Below, piece after piece: positions 11,864-25,200 of a stretch of DNA of 64,000 nt. The first letter of the stretch is position 1. Every line of letters starts with the position of its first letter. Below the pieces are notes generated by a model. It did not search any database and was not told where the DNA came from. It saw only the letters and a list, made by a program, of their open reading frames with translations. The position numbers and the translations under genes were made by a program. The stretch comes from Phallus indusiatus (taxonomy: Eukaryota > Basidiomycota > Agaricomycetes > Phallales > Phallaceae). The stretch spans positions 124,001 through 188,000 of the forward strand of contig JAQFWX010000042.1 in assembly GCA_027605045.1 (NCBI GenBank), in the 5' to 3' direction.

Positions 11864-14800
11864 TGGCAAACCGTGACAACACGGTGGTCACACTACAGGC
11901 CGACTTTTCTTCCCATTCGTCCATTTCTCAATCCCCGCTTACGTTTCTTCCCCGTGTCATTTGGATTATGAGAGTATTTTCTAGGGTATATATATATGTC
12001 ATTCTTGGATGCTTCAACTGAGACAATGTCCCATCCATCAAGGTGTCAAATTACCAAGATAATACTCAAAAGGGTCGTCGCCTGGCAAAACGAGTCGGAC
12101 GTCGGAAATGATACTCAAAGTCCTCGAAATATACATATATAAATTTCACATATCATTGGCTCATTTGGGTTTCAAATACAGTCTCGTTCTCGTGGAAGAA
12201 GCACGAATCCGGTTCTGTCCATACCGGTTTTACTTTCTCCCAATAGGTCAAAAAGTCAATGACACCGCATAATGCACGCGTTATACCTTAAGCATGGAAC
12301 CATATTTCCGTTTCATTTTCTTTGGGACTCACATGGTGTTTCAGTAAGAATTTCTATTTCCAATTTATAAACCAGGGCCTTTTGACATGGCAATTCTAGT
12401 GACAGAACTCATGTGCGTACGCATATGGTGATGAAAGCCATCGTCAGTCCCTTCGAATTCCTCGTGAGATCGAACACTGTTTTCCGAGATACGGCAATGT
12501 TTATGATATTCCGAGGAAGAAGGCAAATATCTTTGAGCTTCGATCAGTGATATGCTTCTAATTGATTTTTTTTTCGTCGTCATGTGAATTTCCAGCTAAC
12601 TCTTATCTATTCGGAAGGATCAGAGACTTCTTTACTGTTATTGTATCCTATTCTTCCAGACAAGAACACGTTGTCTTCCTTAATTATCTCGAAACTAATC
12701 GAGAGACAAAGGCGCTTGGATATCTCGTTTAATCGGTAACAGCGTGGCGTGTCAGAATCTGGCTGAACAAGATATGGTATGTCTATCTATACTACCAAGT
12801 CACTTTTGAAAAAGTTTTGAATGTAGCGCCATACTAATCAATATGAAGATGCTATCATTCAGTCTTAACTCCTTTTCTCTCTGGCGGAGGTTCATCGGCG
12901 GGATCTGGTTACGATTCAGAGGCGCAATTGGCGCAACAGTAATTTTGAACTCTATCGCTATACTCTATGCATATAAAAGGAATGCCCGATTTGTCTACCC
13001 ACCGACCGGTTTTCATTTCAGGATACAGAATTCTGCAGCATCCCGTTGGTCAGAAGAACCCTAAGGAACGTTTCGAAATTACGCGATGTCATAGGATGTC
13101 ATTTCTATTTGATACGAACCTGCATGATCCTTGATGGTTGAACTACTGCCTTCGATATCATGTTCTCATGGTTTGCATCTGTTCAATATTTAGACTATCC
13201 TCTCACGGATTGCACCAAGCTGTGTTTCAGGGCAATTTACCCAGGAATTATCCAGCAATTGCGCAACCCCAGATTGATCTAGACCTTAGGTGGTTTTCCT
13301 TCCTAATTATATATTCGCTTATTTGCGTTTTCTTGAGCTTCGAAATCAAGCGCCGCGCTGCGTGGCGAAAACGCATGATCAAATCGGATGCGGTAGCAGC
13401 GGTAACGATGTCAAGCAATATCAGAAAAAGGGAGGTGCTTCCCACACGCCGTCGTGCTGGGATTAATAGTACTTGCTCGCTTTCTTAACTCTTTTAATCC
13501 CGCGTCTCGACATTAATCACATATGCCGTTCCTATATAAGGAACCCTTTACCCTCGTGGCACAGCTCCGGTAAATTTCTGTATCTCTTCGTATGGGATGC
13601 GCACCAGTAACATCCTAACAATCATCAGTTCAGCAAATATGTCGATGCCATAAGGCGATGGCCCTAGAGATGTTGCGCTATTGTCGGCGGCAAAGTAGTG
13701 CTCAAATTATAGACCATTAATGAGCACTCCACGCGGGATTATCTCTGGCGTGCCATATTCATACTCGTATTGGCTTCCAAATTACTGCGGTACGCCAAGA
13801 AAAAAAGGGAAATAATTCCACGTCTCGAGGGAGTTGTAAGGCTTTTTTCAAAACCCTGCTCGGATCTTTGTGAAATAACCACCCGACTTCTTCCAACCCA
13901 GGCCAGCTCCCATCTGTATGGTAATAAGTTTCCCGAAAAACCTGCCCGAAAAACGTATATAACAAACTTCTATCCCCCTGTGCCCAAATCGGGCCTAGGA
14001 TCGCATCGTAGTGGCACCATTTTCCCTATTCCCACTATGACTGGCGAGAATTTGCCAACTTTTAGTCTCATATGTGATTTAACAGATCACCCGCCAGCAA
14101 TCGACAAAATTGGGAATCAGTTACCTTTCCCAGCTGAAACATGAAAATATTTCTTTGGCAGCAACGTGAATAACCTGTAATTCAAAGGATCTCTATTACT
14201 CGAATTCACGGTTCCTTAAAGTCTACGACGAAATGTATGACTCCTTTCTTCCGCTGTCATACGCATTATATTATTTATCATTTTTTTTTCTATGATCTAT
14301 ATGTTTATACATATAGTGCCATTAATTGCAATTTGTTTCTACGATAATCACATGGCGAGAGCGTCTCTCATTTACCAAACTGCCAGACCGGATCAGGACA
14401 ACCGCCATCATGTCCACCACTACATGAATGCGCCTAAAACGCGTTTGTCAAGGTTCTAAAGTGATATAAAACGAACCCTTAAGATTATCGGACTTAAAAG
14501 GTTGGGAGATGAGCTACCATTCATTTAATATTAATGCCTCATGTGATTAGTTCGAATTTCAGGTTACCGAGGTCGGACGATAAGTACAAGCCAGTCGATG
14601 TGATGAATTTCCTGGCTTGAGGTTTTAATCAATCAATCAACGTATGTTTAAAATAAGCCTAACATTGTCTGTGCATCGTTTTGTTTGACATTCTTTTTCC
14701 CGTTATTACTATTAAGGGTCGTCTGGAATACTCATTCAGGTTTATCAATAAGTTCATGTCACTGTATGGAATCTAAGTCACATATTTTCCTATTAAAGGA

Positions 14801-17800
14801 TGGATCAGTGGATCGGAAATGTCTTTGCATGGGATATGGGCTTGGGAGAAAATTGACTTCTTGATAGGGAAGGAAAGATGCATACAAATAAGACAGATGG
14901 CAGGGGCACCGTGACAGGTAAGGCAATCTTCCATATCGACAAAATCTTCACAGACCTTGAGACTGGTTTCCGTTCCAGTAGGGTTTGGGGAAAAAACGAA
15001 CTAAATTCAATGAGGAACGGTTACATACAAGGAACTTGGTGGTCCGCCATAATCCTAGGTGGACATATGTACACCAGGCGTAACCACTCATAGAATCGTG
15101 CATCCTTTTATAAAGTGACCATTACTTTTTCAACTTTTCTTTTGTTTGGCGTGCCTTGATGTCGCTAACTCTTCTTCTAAGTTCCACGGCTGAAGTGTCC
15201 GTCCGGGTGCGCGCTCGCGCTTCAATGGCGTTTATTTATAATTAAAGTTTATGAATTTCGTTGACGTGTGGATATACTCGTGTACGATTGTAAGTATGTA
15301 ATTAGATATATACGGCACTTAATTGATGGTCTGAATTCTGAATTCTCTTGGCTAACGATGGTGTTTAGCCGATATCGATATGGCTTCACCATACTACTTA
15401 GGCACAAGTCCCGCACTCTGTGTAAACGTCCATCGCACGTCCGGATGCAAATTAAAACCCTAGCAAAAATCGTGCCATTTTTGTTTATCTCAAGTGGAAC
15501 GGGAGCAACTCGAGTAGGAATTTTGAAAAACAAAACAACCAAAATCGTTTCGAAATATTCGGATACCGCTCAGGAGAACCTGATTCCTTCCTTCCTGAAT
15601 AATTTTTTTGTAACTCGTTCCTGATCTGCTTTTTATAGACAATTAGTTCGAACTTCACCTTACCGAGTCTAGACGAGAGAGGGGGAAAGGTACTCAAACC
15701 CCCCCGTTCTTTTAATTTTGATGGACCAAATAGTGCAGCGTTGGACCTCTATGACAGGTTCATCACCTTTTGAGCCTTTTCCCTGCCTTTTTTCCCTCTT
15801 TTGCGAGCATTTCCCAAGACAATTCGCCGCTGCTAACAATGGAAGCGCCTAAAAGAAGAGGCAACCAGCCATTGCGAATATACCTATGATTACGCATCCT
15901 TTGGAACACGTACATCTCATTTGAGTTATGAATGGGTTCTGACGCTTCCATGAATGCAACAGGTAGCCCAAATGAAAAGACGTCTTCTTATATAACCTGA
16001 CCTCGCTCATTCGTGAATGATGAATCGCACTACGAGTTCCCCGAATCGTGAGTATTAGTCAATTTTCGGTTGGACTGGCTGAAACAATATCACGGGAATG
16101 ATCACGTTCAGGAGATGTGTGGAGCGGAGATCTACATGATCAATGCATGGTGGTATGACATGTTCACTGCCCTTCAACGGCATAATTATCTACATTTGCC
16201 ATCCAATCATTGCCAAAACCGTGTCAAACCGGGGTAAGGTAGTAGAATTTTCGTCTTTTTTTCTCATAATGGGAAAAGAAAGGTCTATATTTACGATTTA
16301 AGCTTTTCCTATGGTCATCCAAGTAAAATTGGCGCTGCGGGTGAGAGCGTCACGCACTGTTATCGACCATATACATGCAGGGTCTCAATCCCATGTGGCG
16401 AGAAATTCAGGGTCTGTAATAGAATGCAGCGTTTCGCTAACCATTATTAGCAACGGCGAACTGGAACAAAAGCTAGACCACTTGCTGTCGTGGCATATTG
16501 CGATGGTCAACAAGACCTTCCTTTTTCTGGGCAAGAGTCGTGTAACCCTATTATCTGACATCACGTCATTAGGATGAATCTGAAGCCCTTTCTTGGCTAT
16601 TTGAGCTTTACACCATTACTCCTTGTAATCTCCATTGATAAATATGGTGCGATTTTAATCCCTCATTTCTTGATTGATATTTTCACTGAGGACACCATAA
16701 GAATTCCAAACATGACTCAATTGATTTTTCGTAATTCACAAGAAAAAGGAACGGTTTTCATAAGATGAACAATTTTAAATTAATTAACCTTTCATTCTCA
16801 GTATAGAAGGTGACCAGCTGGGTGTGTGGTGTACATCGGAAAGCTCCAAAAGAATCCGAATTCCGAATTTGAAGAAAAGAACGCGAAGCACTGTACACTT
16901 ATAGCGATTTGTATGCATGCTTATTGGTCCGCGTATTAGGATCTTCTCTTCTGTGAGATATGACTCCTTTTTTCCCGAGATAATAGATATGATTCGCAGA
17001 TGGGAATCAAGAATGTTACTTTTTTCAATATCAAATCGTTAGCAACACAGCCTTCCGGAAGCGCATGGCAGACCAGGGTATCGATGAAATTTACAGAGAC
17101 GATTTGAAATTCAAGTGACATACCCTTATAACGTAATTTGTCATCAATGCTACTAGTATGCATCTTTTTTTGACTCCATTTCTTGATGTAGATCCGGAGT
17201 GCCCGGTAAAGCGTTCGTCCGATGTCGAAACATAGTTTTTCCTATTGAATTGGAAATCTGATGAAAAGTTACTGTTTTTTACTGTTTACTTTTTTTTTGA
17301 AATTTGTTAAAGCTCTATTAAACCAGTAATGTCTCGCTCAATTCGGTATGCGACAGATCGATCAACGCGAAAGATTTCCATGAAGAGATCAATTTGAATA
17401 TACCACTTAATTTGTCGATTGCATATCTACATATGCCATGTACTACAGAATCGAATATAGATAAGTGCTAGTAGATAAACAGATTATGATCTAAGACAGC
17501 ATGTCAAAGAAGAGTCACAAGCGGGAAACCGTCTAAACCGTCTAAAATCATGTGGATACGCTATAAGCATCCGCTTCGCTCCGCAAGCAAAAACGCGGAA
17601 TAAACGTGCCCGAGACACAAAAGGGGCTGCTGGGGGCTGTCGGATCTATGATCCTGTGCAAAGATGAAGAGGGCTATTCATTTGGTATTTATGTAGTACG
17701 ATCATGATTACTAGCTATAAATAAGTGTATCATACGATGATGTGAAAAACCCTGTACATACATATGTATGTAGAAAGCAATGCAGTTGCAGGTATGAACC

Positions 17801-18541
17801 ATAAAGAAACGCAAGACTTGGCCATATCCCTATCGCGTGGCTTGTGGGATGAACAAGCCCTGAACGACATAAAATTAATCTAATTGAAAAAAGCAGGGTC
17901 AAATTTCCCCGCCTTCAGGGATTTGGATGAAAGAAAATATTTTTTTCTTTTTTTAATATTTGATGTTCCCCCTTCAGGGATGCGTAGTCAACATGACAGA
18001 CGGATACTAATTCGATTTGATTCGAGATTAGATTAGATTTGAGCACGTGATTCTCATAACAACGGTGCCGCTTGCGGCGTTGAGGGCATGCCCTTGCCGT
18101 TTGGGCTGTGGGGGTTTGCTGGGGCTATGGAGCCCATCTACCATCTAGCGCCCTTCTCATCCTGAAATTGATAGCATTCGTTGCAAGTGTGATAAAACGT
18201 TTGGTAATCGGCAATAGCCAGAGGCCGATTGACCGGTATACAGGGTAAAAGCCTTTTTTGACACGACGATCAGAATAATGAGAATAATGGCCCGGAATGA
18301 CAGCACCATTTGGTTTCCATGTGAAAAAAAAAATTCATTGAATAAGACGAATGAGTAGTAAAGAATTAATTGAATTATGGTGAAGCTCTATTCATTTTTT
18401 TCTCCTTCGTTTTTTTTTTACTTTACACGTTTCAGAGATCATACAGCAACCCGGCTCAGTTCGAAGGTTGAAAAATCAAAGTTTTTGCCCTTAAATGACG
18501 TGTCAATAATAATCTTAAGCGCACTGGCTCGGGAGGCGTTG
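11864..18541. other. Gene desert, first part: no gene recognised
   Basis: AT-rich sequence with many short open frames (largest 116-124 codons, near 13.1-13.5 and 13.8-14.1 kb). None has a recognisable domain, coding-like composition or convincing splice partners. Several TATA-like boxes occur (for example near 13530, 14462 and 15987), so unannotated non-coding transcription is possible. The first few hundred bases must include the MED5-like gene's promoter. Confidence 0.4.
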
Positions 18542-18920
18542 TTACAGCAGTTTGCATTACGTAAGTCCGGCGCTCGTTTTGTCAATACAATCATCGAAAC
18601 CTTGCGAACGCGATAGCTCGTGCAATTTTGAGAATTTTAACTTACTGTTTCTTCAAAATATGTCCAAAAATACTTTATCTAGTGCACTGTTCACTTTTTA
18701 TGAGTTACTTTGAGGTTTTCCCCATTGCTGTTTTTTGGGGAGAAAAGGTCAAACTTTGGGGTGCACATTTATAAGCTTGGTAAAGTACATGATGCACTAG
18801 ATCTAATATATCTGAACATATCCTAAAGAAACAGTAAGTAAAAATCTTCAAAATTGTATTGGTCTCAGTGATTATCTTGACAAAACGAGCGCCGGACTTA
18901 CGTAATGCAAACTGCTGTAA
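18542..18920. mobile_element. 379-bp foldback element (MITE)
   Basis: The first 44 bases (18542-18585) are an exact inverted copy of the last 44 (18877-18920). Inward of these the arms remain alignable for a further 100 or more bases at lower identity, around the shared segment TTACTTACTGTTTCTT. The element therefore folds into an almost full-length hairpin. The ends read TTACAGCAG and CTGCTGTAA. If the element proper starts at CAGCAG it is bordered by TA on both sides, as for Tc1/mariner-derived MITEs. TA is self-complementary, so this is weak evidence for the superfamily. No coding capacity. Confidence 0.8.
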
Positions 18921-21589
18921 TCGAACGGCAAAAAACGGTAAACAACGCGCATGATAAATTACTTTCAGGGAATGTATGCCCGAGCCGGTACTAAATATGT
19001 AAACCTAGTACATATGCACGCAAACCAGTTAGACTGATTTTCGTGTCGTGATGGCCTGTGATGGCCTATCTAAGCCTATTCTAATGTTCGCGTATCATAA
19101 TAGCGGCTATATATATATATTATATGCAATTCAGTTCCCCCCAAGCTGTGCTTATGTTGTGCTATGCCTCATTTTGCCACGGCGCTTATCTGATATATCG
19201 TATGTATGTATGCCTGTACTGATTGTTTGTATATCGGACCGGAGTCCAATCTCTCGTTCCCGTGGAATTGGACGATGAGTTATTCGTGTAGTTTTCACCG
19301 ACGTTGCACAGACACCTGCGCCCGCCGAGGGTGACGATCTACGTCGCTTCGATTATAAATGTCGGCGGTGTCATGTAGACTATGCACGCAATATATAACA
19401 ACCTTCCAAATTCTCAACACTCGCTCATCGTATTGAAGTGTGAGTAACCTTTTATTCATAAAACAGCGGGTACGGAAAAAGAGCGCAAGCATTGAAACGG
19501 GTAGGCTAATAGCGTGATTAGCCAAAGCAAGCGCCTGGAGTTTAAATTTCAAAAAAGGGACTGGCCGTTTTCTTTCATAGAAACACATCATTTTCGTGCA
19601 TGTGAACAGGGAATGAATCTAAAACCCATCAATTTCACTGCAAACTATATAGCCCGACATTCGCGTGTATTTGACACAGCCGAAACGTCAAAACAAAGGA
19701 CAAAAAGGAATGGAAGAATCGGGTTTGAGTAATGTCATCAATTTCACAGGCCAATTCATTCGGATCAAGATTTAAATAGAAATTGGAAGAACTGAAAAAG
19801 GTCCTTGAAGTTTCTTCGAATTTTCCTCACCCCTTCCTATCCAAATTCAAATCAAAGATCTCGAAGGCGAGGGTTATTGCGCAATTGAGTTTGAAAGGTG
19901 CCAACGATCGTTTATATTGTACATCTCACGTCCGATAATTAATCAGTTTTATTTTTCTTTTGTATAACCGGGGGCCTTCTGAGGTCTCATCATCCAATAC
20001 TAGCGTCGTTGACCACGCGCGGTGCGTATTTTTAAGCTTACTGGGTGGCATGTCAACCGTTCTTGAATGTGTTAAGAAAACCAACGAAATTTCCATATTC
20101 AATCCTTCTTCCGTCCGTCCCATCCATTTTGGCAAACTTTAGCTTTTCCACGAAAACACGAGGCTCGGACAAAAAAAAATTGACTAAATCAGGGCATGGC
20201 GATCTCGAAAAGGAGGGTTAATTGATTACGATAATCAAACCCGTGAGAAGAAAAAGAAGCACAGATGAAGCCAGACCTCATATACTCACAGGGCTAATTA
20301 AACCAGATCGGGCAATGGCGTAGTTGTATTTCAATATTCGCTTTTTTGCGTGCCGTTTTAAGCAGAGTCCCAGGAAGGTGGACTTATCACTTAACTGTCT
20401 TATTTAACGTTCGGAAGGATAAGTTCCATCTTGACTTATCATAGGCTTCTTTTGATGTCAAAAGAATATTTATTGATTTCTTTCTATTTATATATCATAT
20501 CAAAAATAAATGAATGGGCACCTTAGGGATCTTCGAAACGACAACCACGTATGCACTCATCGGAACCGGAGGATCTGTGGATTACGAATCAGTCATTACG
20601 TAAATCAGGCCAAGGTTATCCACAGTAAACCCGCGCCACGGCGACCTTTTTAGCTGCTAGCATTGACAGTGCCTGAATTCAAATTTACCCATGTACATAC
20701 TTCCGTCTCGCATCGCAATATAGTTTTGTTATTCTTACTCGACGCAATAAGAAACGGGTAAGCTACAGTCGGCGATGGTTTGATCTTGAATTCAAATCGA
20801 ATTTCTAAATTCTGCGTGCACTTGGCAAAGAACCCTATCGTGAATCATCCAAAAGGTGGCTGACTGACCCGAAATCGCTGTTTCTTTTTTTGCCAATTGT
20901 CCTCTTTCAAAATGAATTGTTTGTTGTGTGAATTGGCTTTACATAACATCGGGAATCTGTTTGATTTTTTCCCTCTCAATTACGCGGAGACTTCGCCGAT
21001 CCTTCACACGTAGCACTGACGACTGCTTGCCTGCAGGCAAAAAAGAAGCCAATTCTATCAGAACCTTTTCAGTTAATTAGGGTCTAGTATCTCCGAAGTC
21101 GCTCTATTAGATACATAATACAATCTTATGAACTGCATTGGGTCATTGACCATTCATTTCAAAATAGAACCTATGTATGGTTTATCCATGCGCACACAGG
21201 AATCGACTAGAGAAGTATGTATGTGACATGCAAAAAATATGAATATTGCGGGCGATTTGGCACGCACTTCCGATTGCAGTCACGCATGTTGCCAATTGTT
21301 CTTTTGCCGACGGCGCTTGGGTAAATCCATACGCCATTGACTGTCAGTGGAATGTGGAACCATGACGGTCTTTTCGAGTAACATACAAAGTTTTGAGAGA
21401 CCTAATACAGCATTGATGTGTCAAAAGTTTAACAGGTCAACTTCCTTCTCTGGATACTGTTGTCATTTATTCGGAACCTTTTCGGTGTTCTGCCCCACAC
21501 GATGATTAAAAAAAAAACAAGGTCGTCTATACCCGTCCGCAAAAAGAATAAAGAGAAAAGAACGAGCCGAGCCTTCCAAGATATTTCTT
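18921..21589. other. Gene desert, second part: no gene recognised
   Basis: Short open frames only (up to 98 codons), none recognisable. It contains scattered ATGTATGTATG-type tetranucleotide runs and AT-rich tracts. Confidence 0.4.
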
Positions 21590-21690
21590 GAAATGGAAGC
21601 CAAATCCGGAGTCGAACCTGCATAAGCCGATTCGGGAATATGATGTATAGTCTGGCCTACTACCAATTTGCACTAGGACACGATCGCCAT
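21590..21690 (-). other. tRNA-promoter-like sequence (A and B boxes), possible SINE or tRNA relic
   Basis: On the minus strand TAGTGCAAATTGG matches an internal A box. About 45 nt later GGTTCGACTCC is a perfect B box. The spacing is that of a Pol III tRNA promoter. The flanking stems do not pair: the acceptor and T stems have several mismatches and no clear anticodon loop forms. A functional tRNA is therefore unlikely, and a tRNA-derived SINE head or dead tRNA fits better. Confidence 0.3.
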
Positions 21691-21966
21691 CCCGATGCTA
21701 AGAACATACCTACGTCCTCCTACGTCACAGTCATCGGGGCCTTTTCGGAGTCCTCCTGACATCCGCTATATATGTCGGGCTTATGTAGGGGCAAGGGGGA
21801 AGCGGGGGACCGGCCACCGCCAAGGTTAGAAATTGGTACATAGCACATGGCACAATGACTTTTTATTTTGTACATGATTTACAATGCGCACGGACGTTAC
21901 GGTGGTTGAACCGCTGACCTAGCCGTTTTGTCTAGGTATGGTCTCGTATGATGCATCGTTAAATCC

Positions 21967-22188
21967 ACTGTCCGCCAAGGTCCAACCAACTGAGCCAGCC
22001 CAGACACTGCCACTGCCAGCAGGCTCATGCCAGCGAACGTTAATTATTATTACTTGTACCAAGATGGTTATTCAATCCCGGAATAATTAACGATGAACGT
22101 TCGCTCTAACTGTGACGTGAGTCTTCATTCAGTCCCGAACTGTCATCCTTGGCGGCTAACCATGGCAAGTTTAACCTTGACGGACAGT
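21967..22188. repeat. Imperfect foldback repeat, tRNA-like arm on the minus strand
   Basis: The outer arms 21967-21981 and 22174-22188 are inverted copies with one mismatch. The inner arms 22032-22048 and 22082-22105 repeat in inverted form the word AGCGAACGTT plus AATTATT, with a 7-nt insertion in one arm. The whole could fold into a long irregular hairpin. The left arm, read on the minus strand, includes TGGCTCAGTTGG (a perfect A-box match), with GGTTCAACC about 75 nt downstream near 21905. It may be a decayed foldback transposon or a structured RNA. Confidence 0.4.
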
Positions 22189-22203
22189 ACATACAGTGGC
22201 TCT

Positions 22204-25200
22204 TCTTTTTGAATGGTAAATTAGGTGGATCCATATCTTTTGATCGCCGATTATCAAGAGGAGACTAGGTATGCATCGCACAGGGCCCTTGATATTGAAA
22301 GAGAAGCCAAATTAAAGAGACCTACCTACATGGTAAGCTTATGAAATTTGACTGTTGTGCCACTCAGCCAGGACGTGCGCGCGATTTAGTCCATTGCGGC
22401 AACGCACTAAACTAGGAGATAAGCAGATAAGAAACGCGAATACCACCGTTCGTATGAGGCATAAAATGATCGCACAAACCTTGTATGTATGTATATATCA
22501 ATGCAATTAGAAACAAATAAGCCAGGCTGAGTCTTGATGGTACCAGATGGTGCTGTCTATCAACGTACTGTGCGATGTTAGCACATCGGTGATCTAAGAT
22601 TTTAATCCCCGAATTGTAAGTAGTGCCCATTTTTCCGTCGGTTTGTCAGGCTTGAGGCTGTGCGCGCAATACATATTGTGGTCACAAATAGCCAGGAAGA
22701 ATATTGGAAGAATATGACGTTTGTCAAGTTCGGGACGTTGCTTCTATGTAATGTGATTTGGCTGCGCGCCGTGATATTGCGCGAACTAGTTTGCATTTAT
22801 TCCGCTGATGTCAAAAGAAGATAGTTCGAAACCAGTTGCATATATTACACGTATAGAATTCTGGGTATGCAAATCCAAATAAATAAAACATATTTTCTGG
22901 CTTCTTTCCGAACAGTGCCCATTCGGAAAATGCACGCACTAAAAAATTGTGCATCTTTTTCCAAGAAGGTTCGAATTTTTGAGTTCAGGGATGGTGCGGG
23001 TATGCCTAGGCTCTGTTGACACGCGCCTTTGTATGTACGTGCATCAAAGAAGGAGAAGGAAGTGGAAGAGAACAAAGAAGAAAATTTTTAAATTCGTACC
23101 TGACTAGCCTATAATTAAATGCCAATCTTGGACACCGAGACGGCGGTCCACTCCTGCGTCATGATTTATCACACTGCCCTGATTATTCTGACACATCCGG
23201 GCCCAAAACAAATATGCAAAAAAGACTTGAATCGGTTTAGTCCCTTTTAGTCCAGCCATGGGCAAGAATCTAGAAGATGAAGGCCCTGCTTCTTGTGAAT
23301 TCTATGAATTCCACGGGGACAATCGACGCCATCTCGGGATAATATTCTGTTATCTGTGGTAACATGAGCACCAGATTTGAACATTCATACGCATCTACTC
23401 GCAGGGCTTATATGCGATGATCTTGTGTGATTTGCGACTCTTTATGCACATAGTGGGAACTGCGGGGATCCTATGGAAGCAAAAATTTGAACTTTGGCGT
23501 CGAAGCGTAGTGTGTTCAAATAATGCTCCCGACTCCCACGGCGTAATTGGGGTTCGCGCTAATAAAATGTGCCATGTCCATGCCCATGCCCGTTGTTTTG
23601 TTCCTCAATAACATAAATAATGCTGCGTTCATATCACGATGAGAATTAAGCAATCACATAATAGACTGGGAAATATGAAAGGACAGAACCAACCTGTTGG
23701 CACATTTTTATGATTCAAAAGAATCCCATGCGGTTTTTTGGATTACATTGAAGGTTTTTTAAAAATAAAAATCTTTGAGCTCTTTGGAAGTTTAATTTCA
23801 ACCTTAATTGGGAAAAACTCGTGATGTGATTTCGTCACCATGATAATAATATTTCATCGTTGTTTCATACAGAAGTGTCAGGCAGGCCACCACCGGTCGC
23901 AATGAGAATATGACCAAGGCTTTTTTTCATTTCTAATACTCTAGCCAATGACGTCACTTTTCACATGACGGAAACGGATGTTAGCCAATCTGATGAATAT
24001 ACATCTCAAATGAAAAGGAGCGTACCTTATGGCCTGTATATATAACCCAGATGGGCTGGTGAGCCTCGGCCAGACGTGTATGTATTCTATAATATGGAAG
24101 ATAAGAAGACTGGATGCATAGCCTCATTATGTATGTCCCACTATGCCATGGCATTGGTGCTTGCGTAATGGCAAATTTCCGATTGGCTATTTGTGGGGAA
24201 TTGAATGAGATAGGGAGAGTGCTATCTGTGATAATCATGTTCCGATGAAGATCGATCATACTTGCGCGAGTTGTTCGATGGACCGAGACGAGAGACATAG
24301 AAAATCAGCGAAAAAACAATACTAAAGTCCAACAAAAATAATTGTCTGGCAGCTGTCACTTAGCAAAAAAAAAAAAGTAGATTTGGGGACGGGGAGATTA
24401 AAGTGTATGGCATATGCAAATGCCAGTGGCACGTTTACGTCATGATCTTCTTTCGGCTGAGGCATTTCTGCGATGTGTTGAATTTTGCATGCATATTCTT
24501 TCGCTGGTAACGTAAGAATGGCATTTTGAGAGAGCCTTGCGCATGTCGAGCGGAAATGAACCTCTGGGATACGTAAAATAGGACATGCTATACCGTAAAC
24601 GGTTGTCCCGAGAGGCTCGTCGATGTCATCTAGGCGAACATGAAAACCCACACGACTGCATAGGCTGTGCATACGACGTCGTTTAGCCGCTAATGATAAA
24701 AATTACGGGATTGGGGTTATTTTATAATCGGGACTTTATCCGGTCGAGAAAAAACGGGAATGACATTGGCAATAGTAATCGCGAGGATAGTGTACACACT
24801 TTGATTGATAAATTACGCGCCGCGGCGAACTTTCTCTACATAAAGGGAAGTCAGTATATAATATATAAATAGCATAGATATCGCGGTCATATTGACTTAC
24901 GCATCAAATAATTTAAAGTAAGTAAATAAGTAATATGTATCCTTAAACCGACAGACATGTGGCGTCAGACACTCATGCGATGATTTCCGAGGTTTTGGAC
25001 TAGAGAAGGGAAAAGGGGGAATAAAGAAGAAATAGTCTTATTCGCGAGAAACAAAGGAAAAAAGAAGGCGGATACGCAGAATGAGATGGAAGAGAGGGGA
25101 AGCTATCAAGAAGCCTGAGAGCCGTGGCGCAGTCATATGAGTTCTTTGGGGAATTAGTTTTAGTTGGGAAATCCCCAGCCTAAAACAGGATTAGCTGTTT

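Noticed and set aside
21590..21690. A functional tRNA gene
   Set aside because: Promoter boxes fit, but acceptor and T-stem pairing fail and no anticodon loop is convincing.
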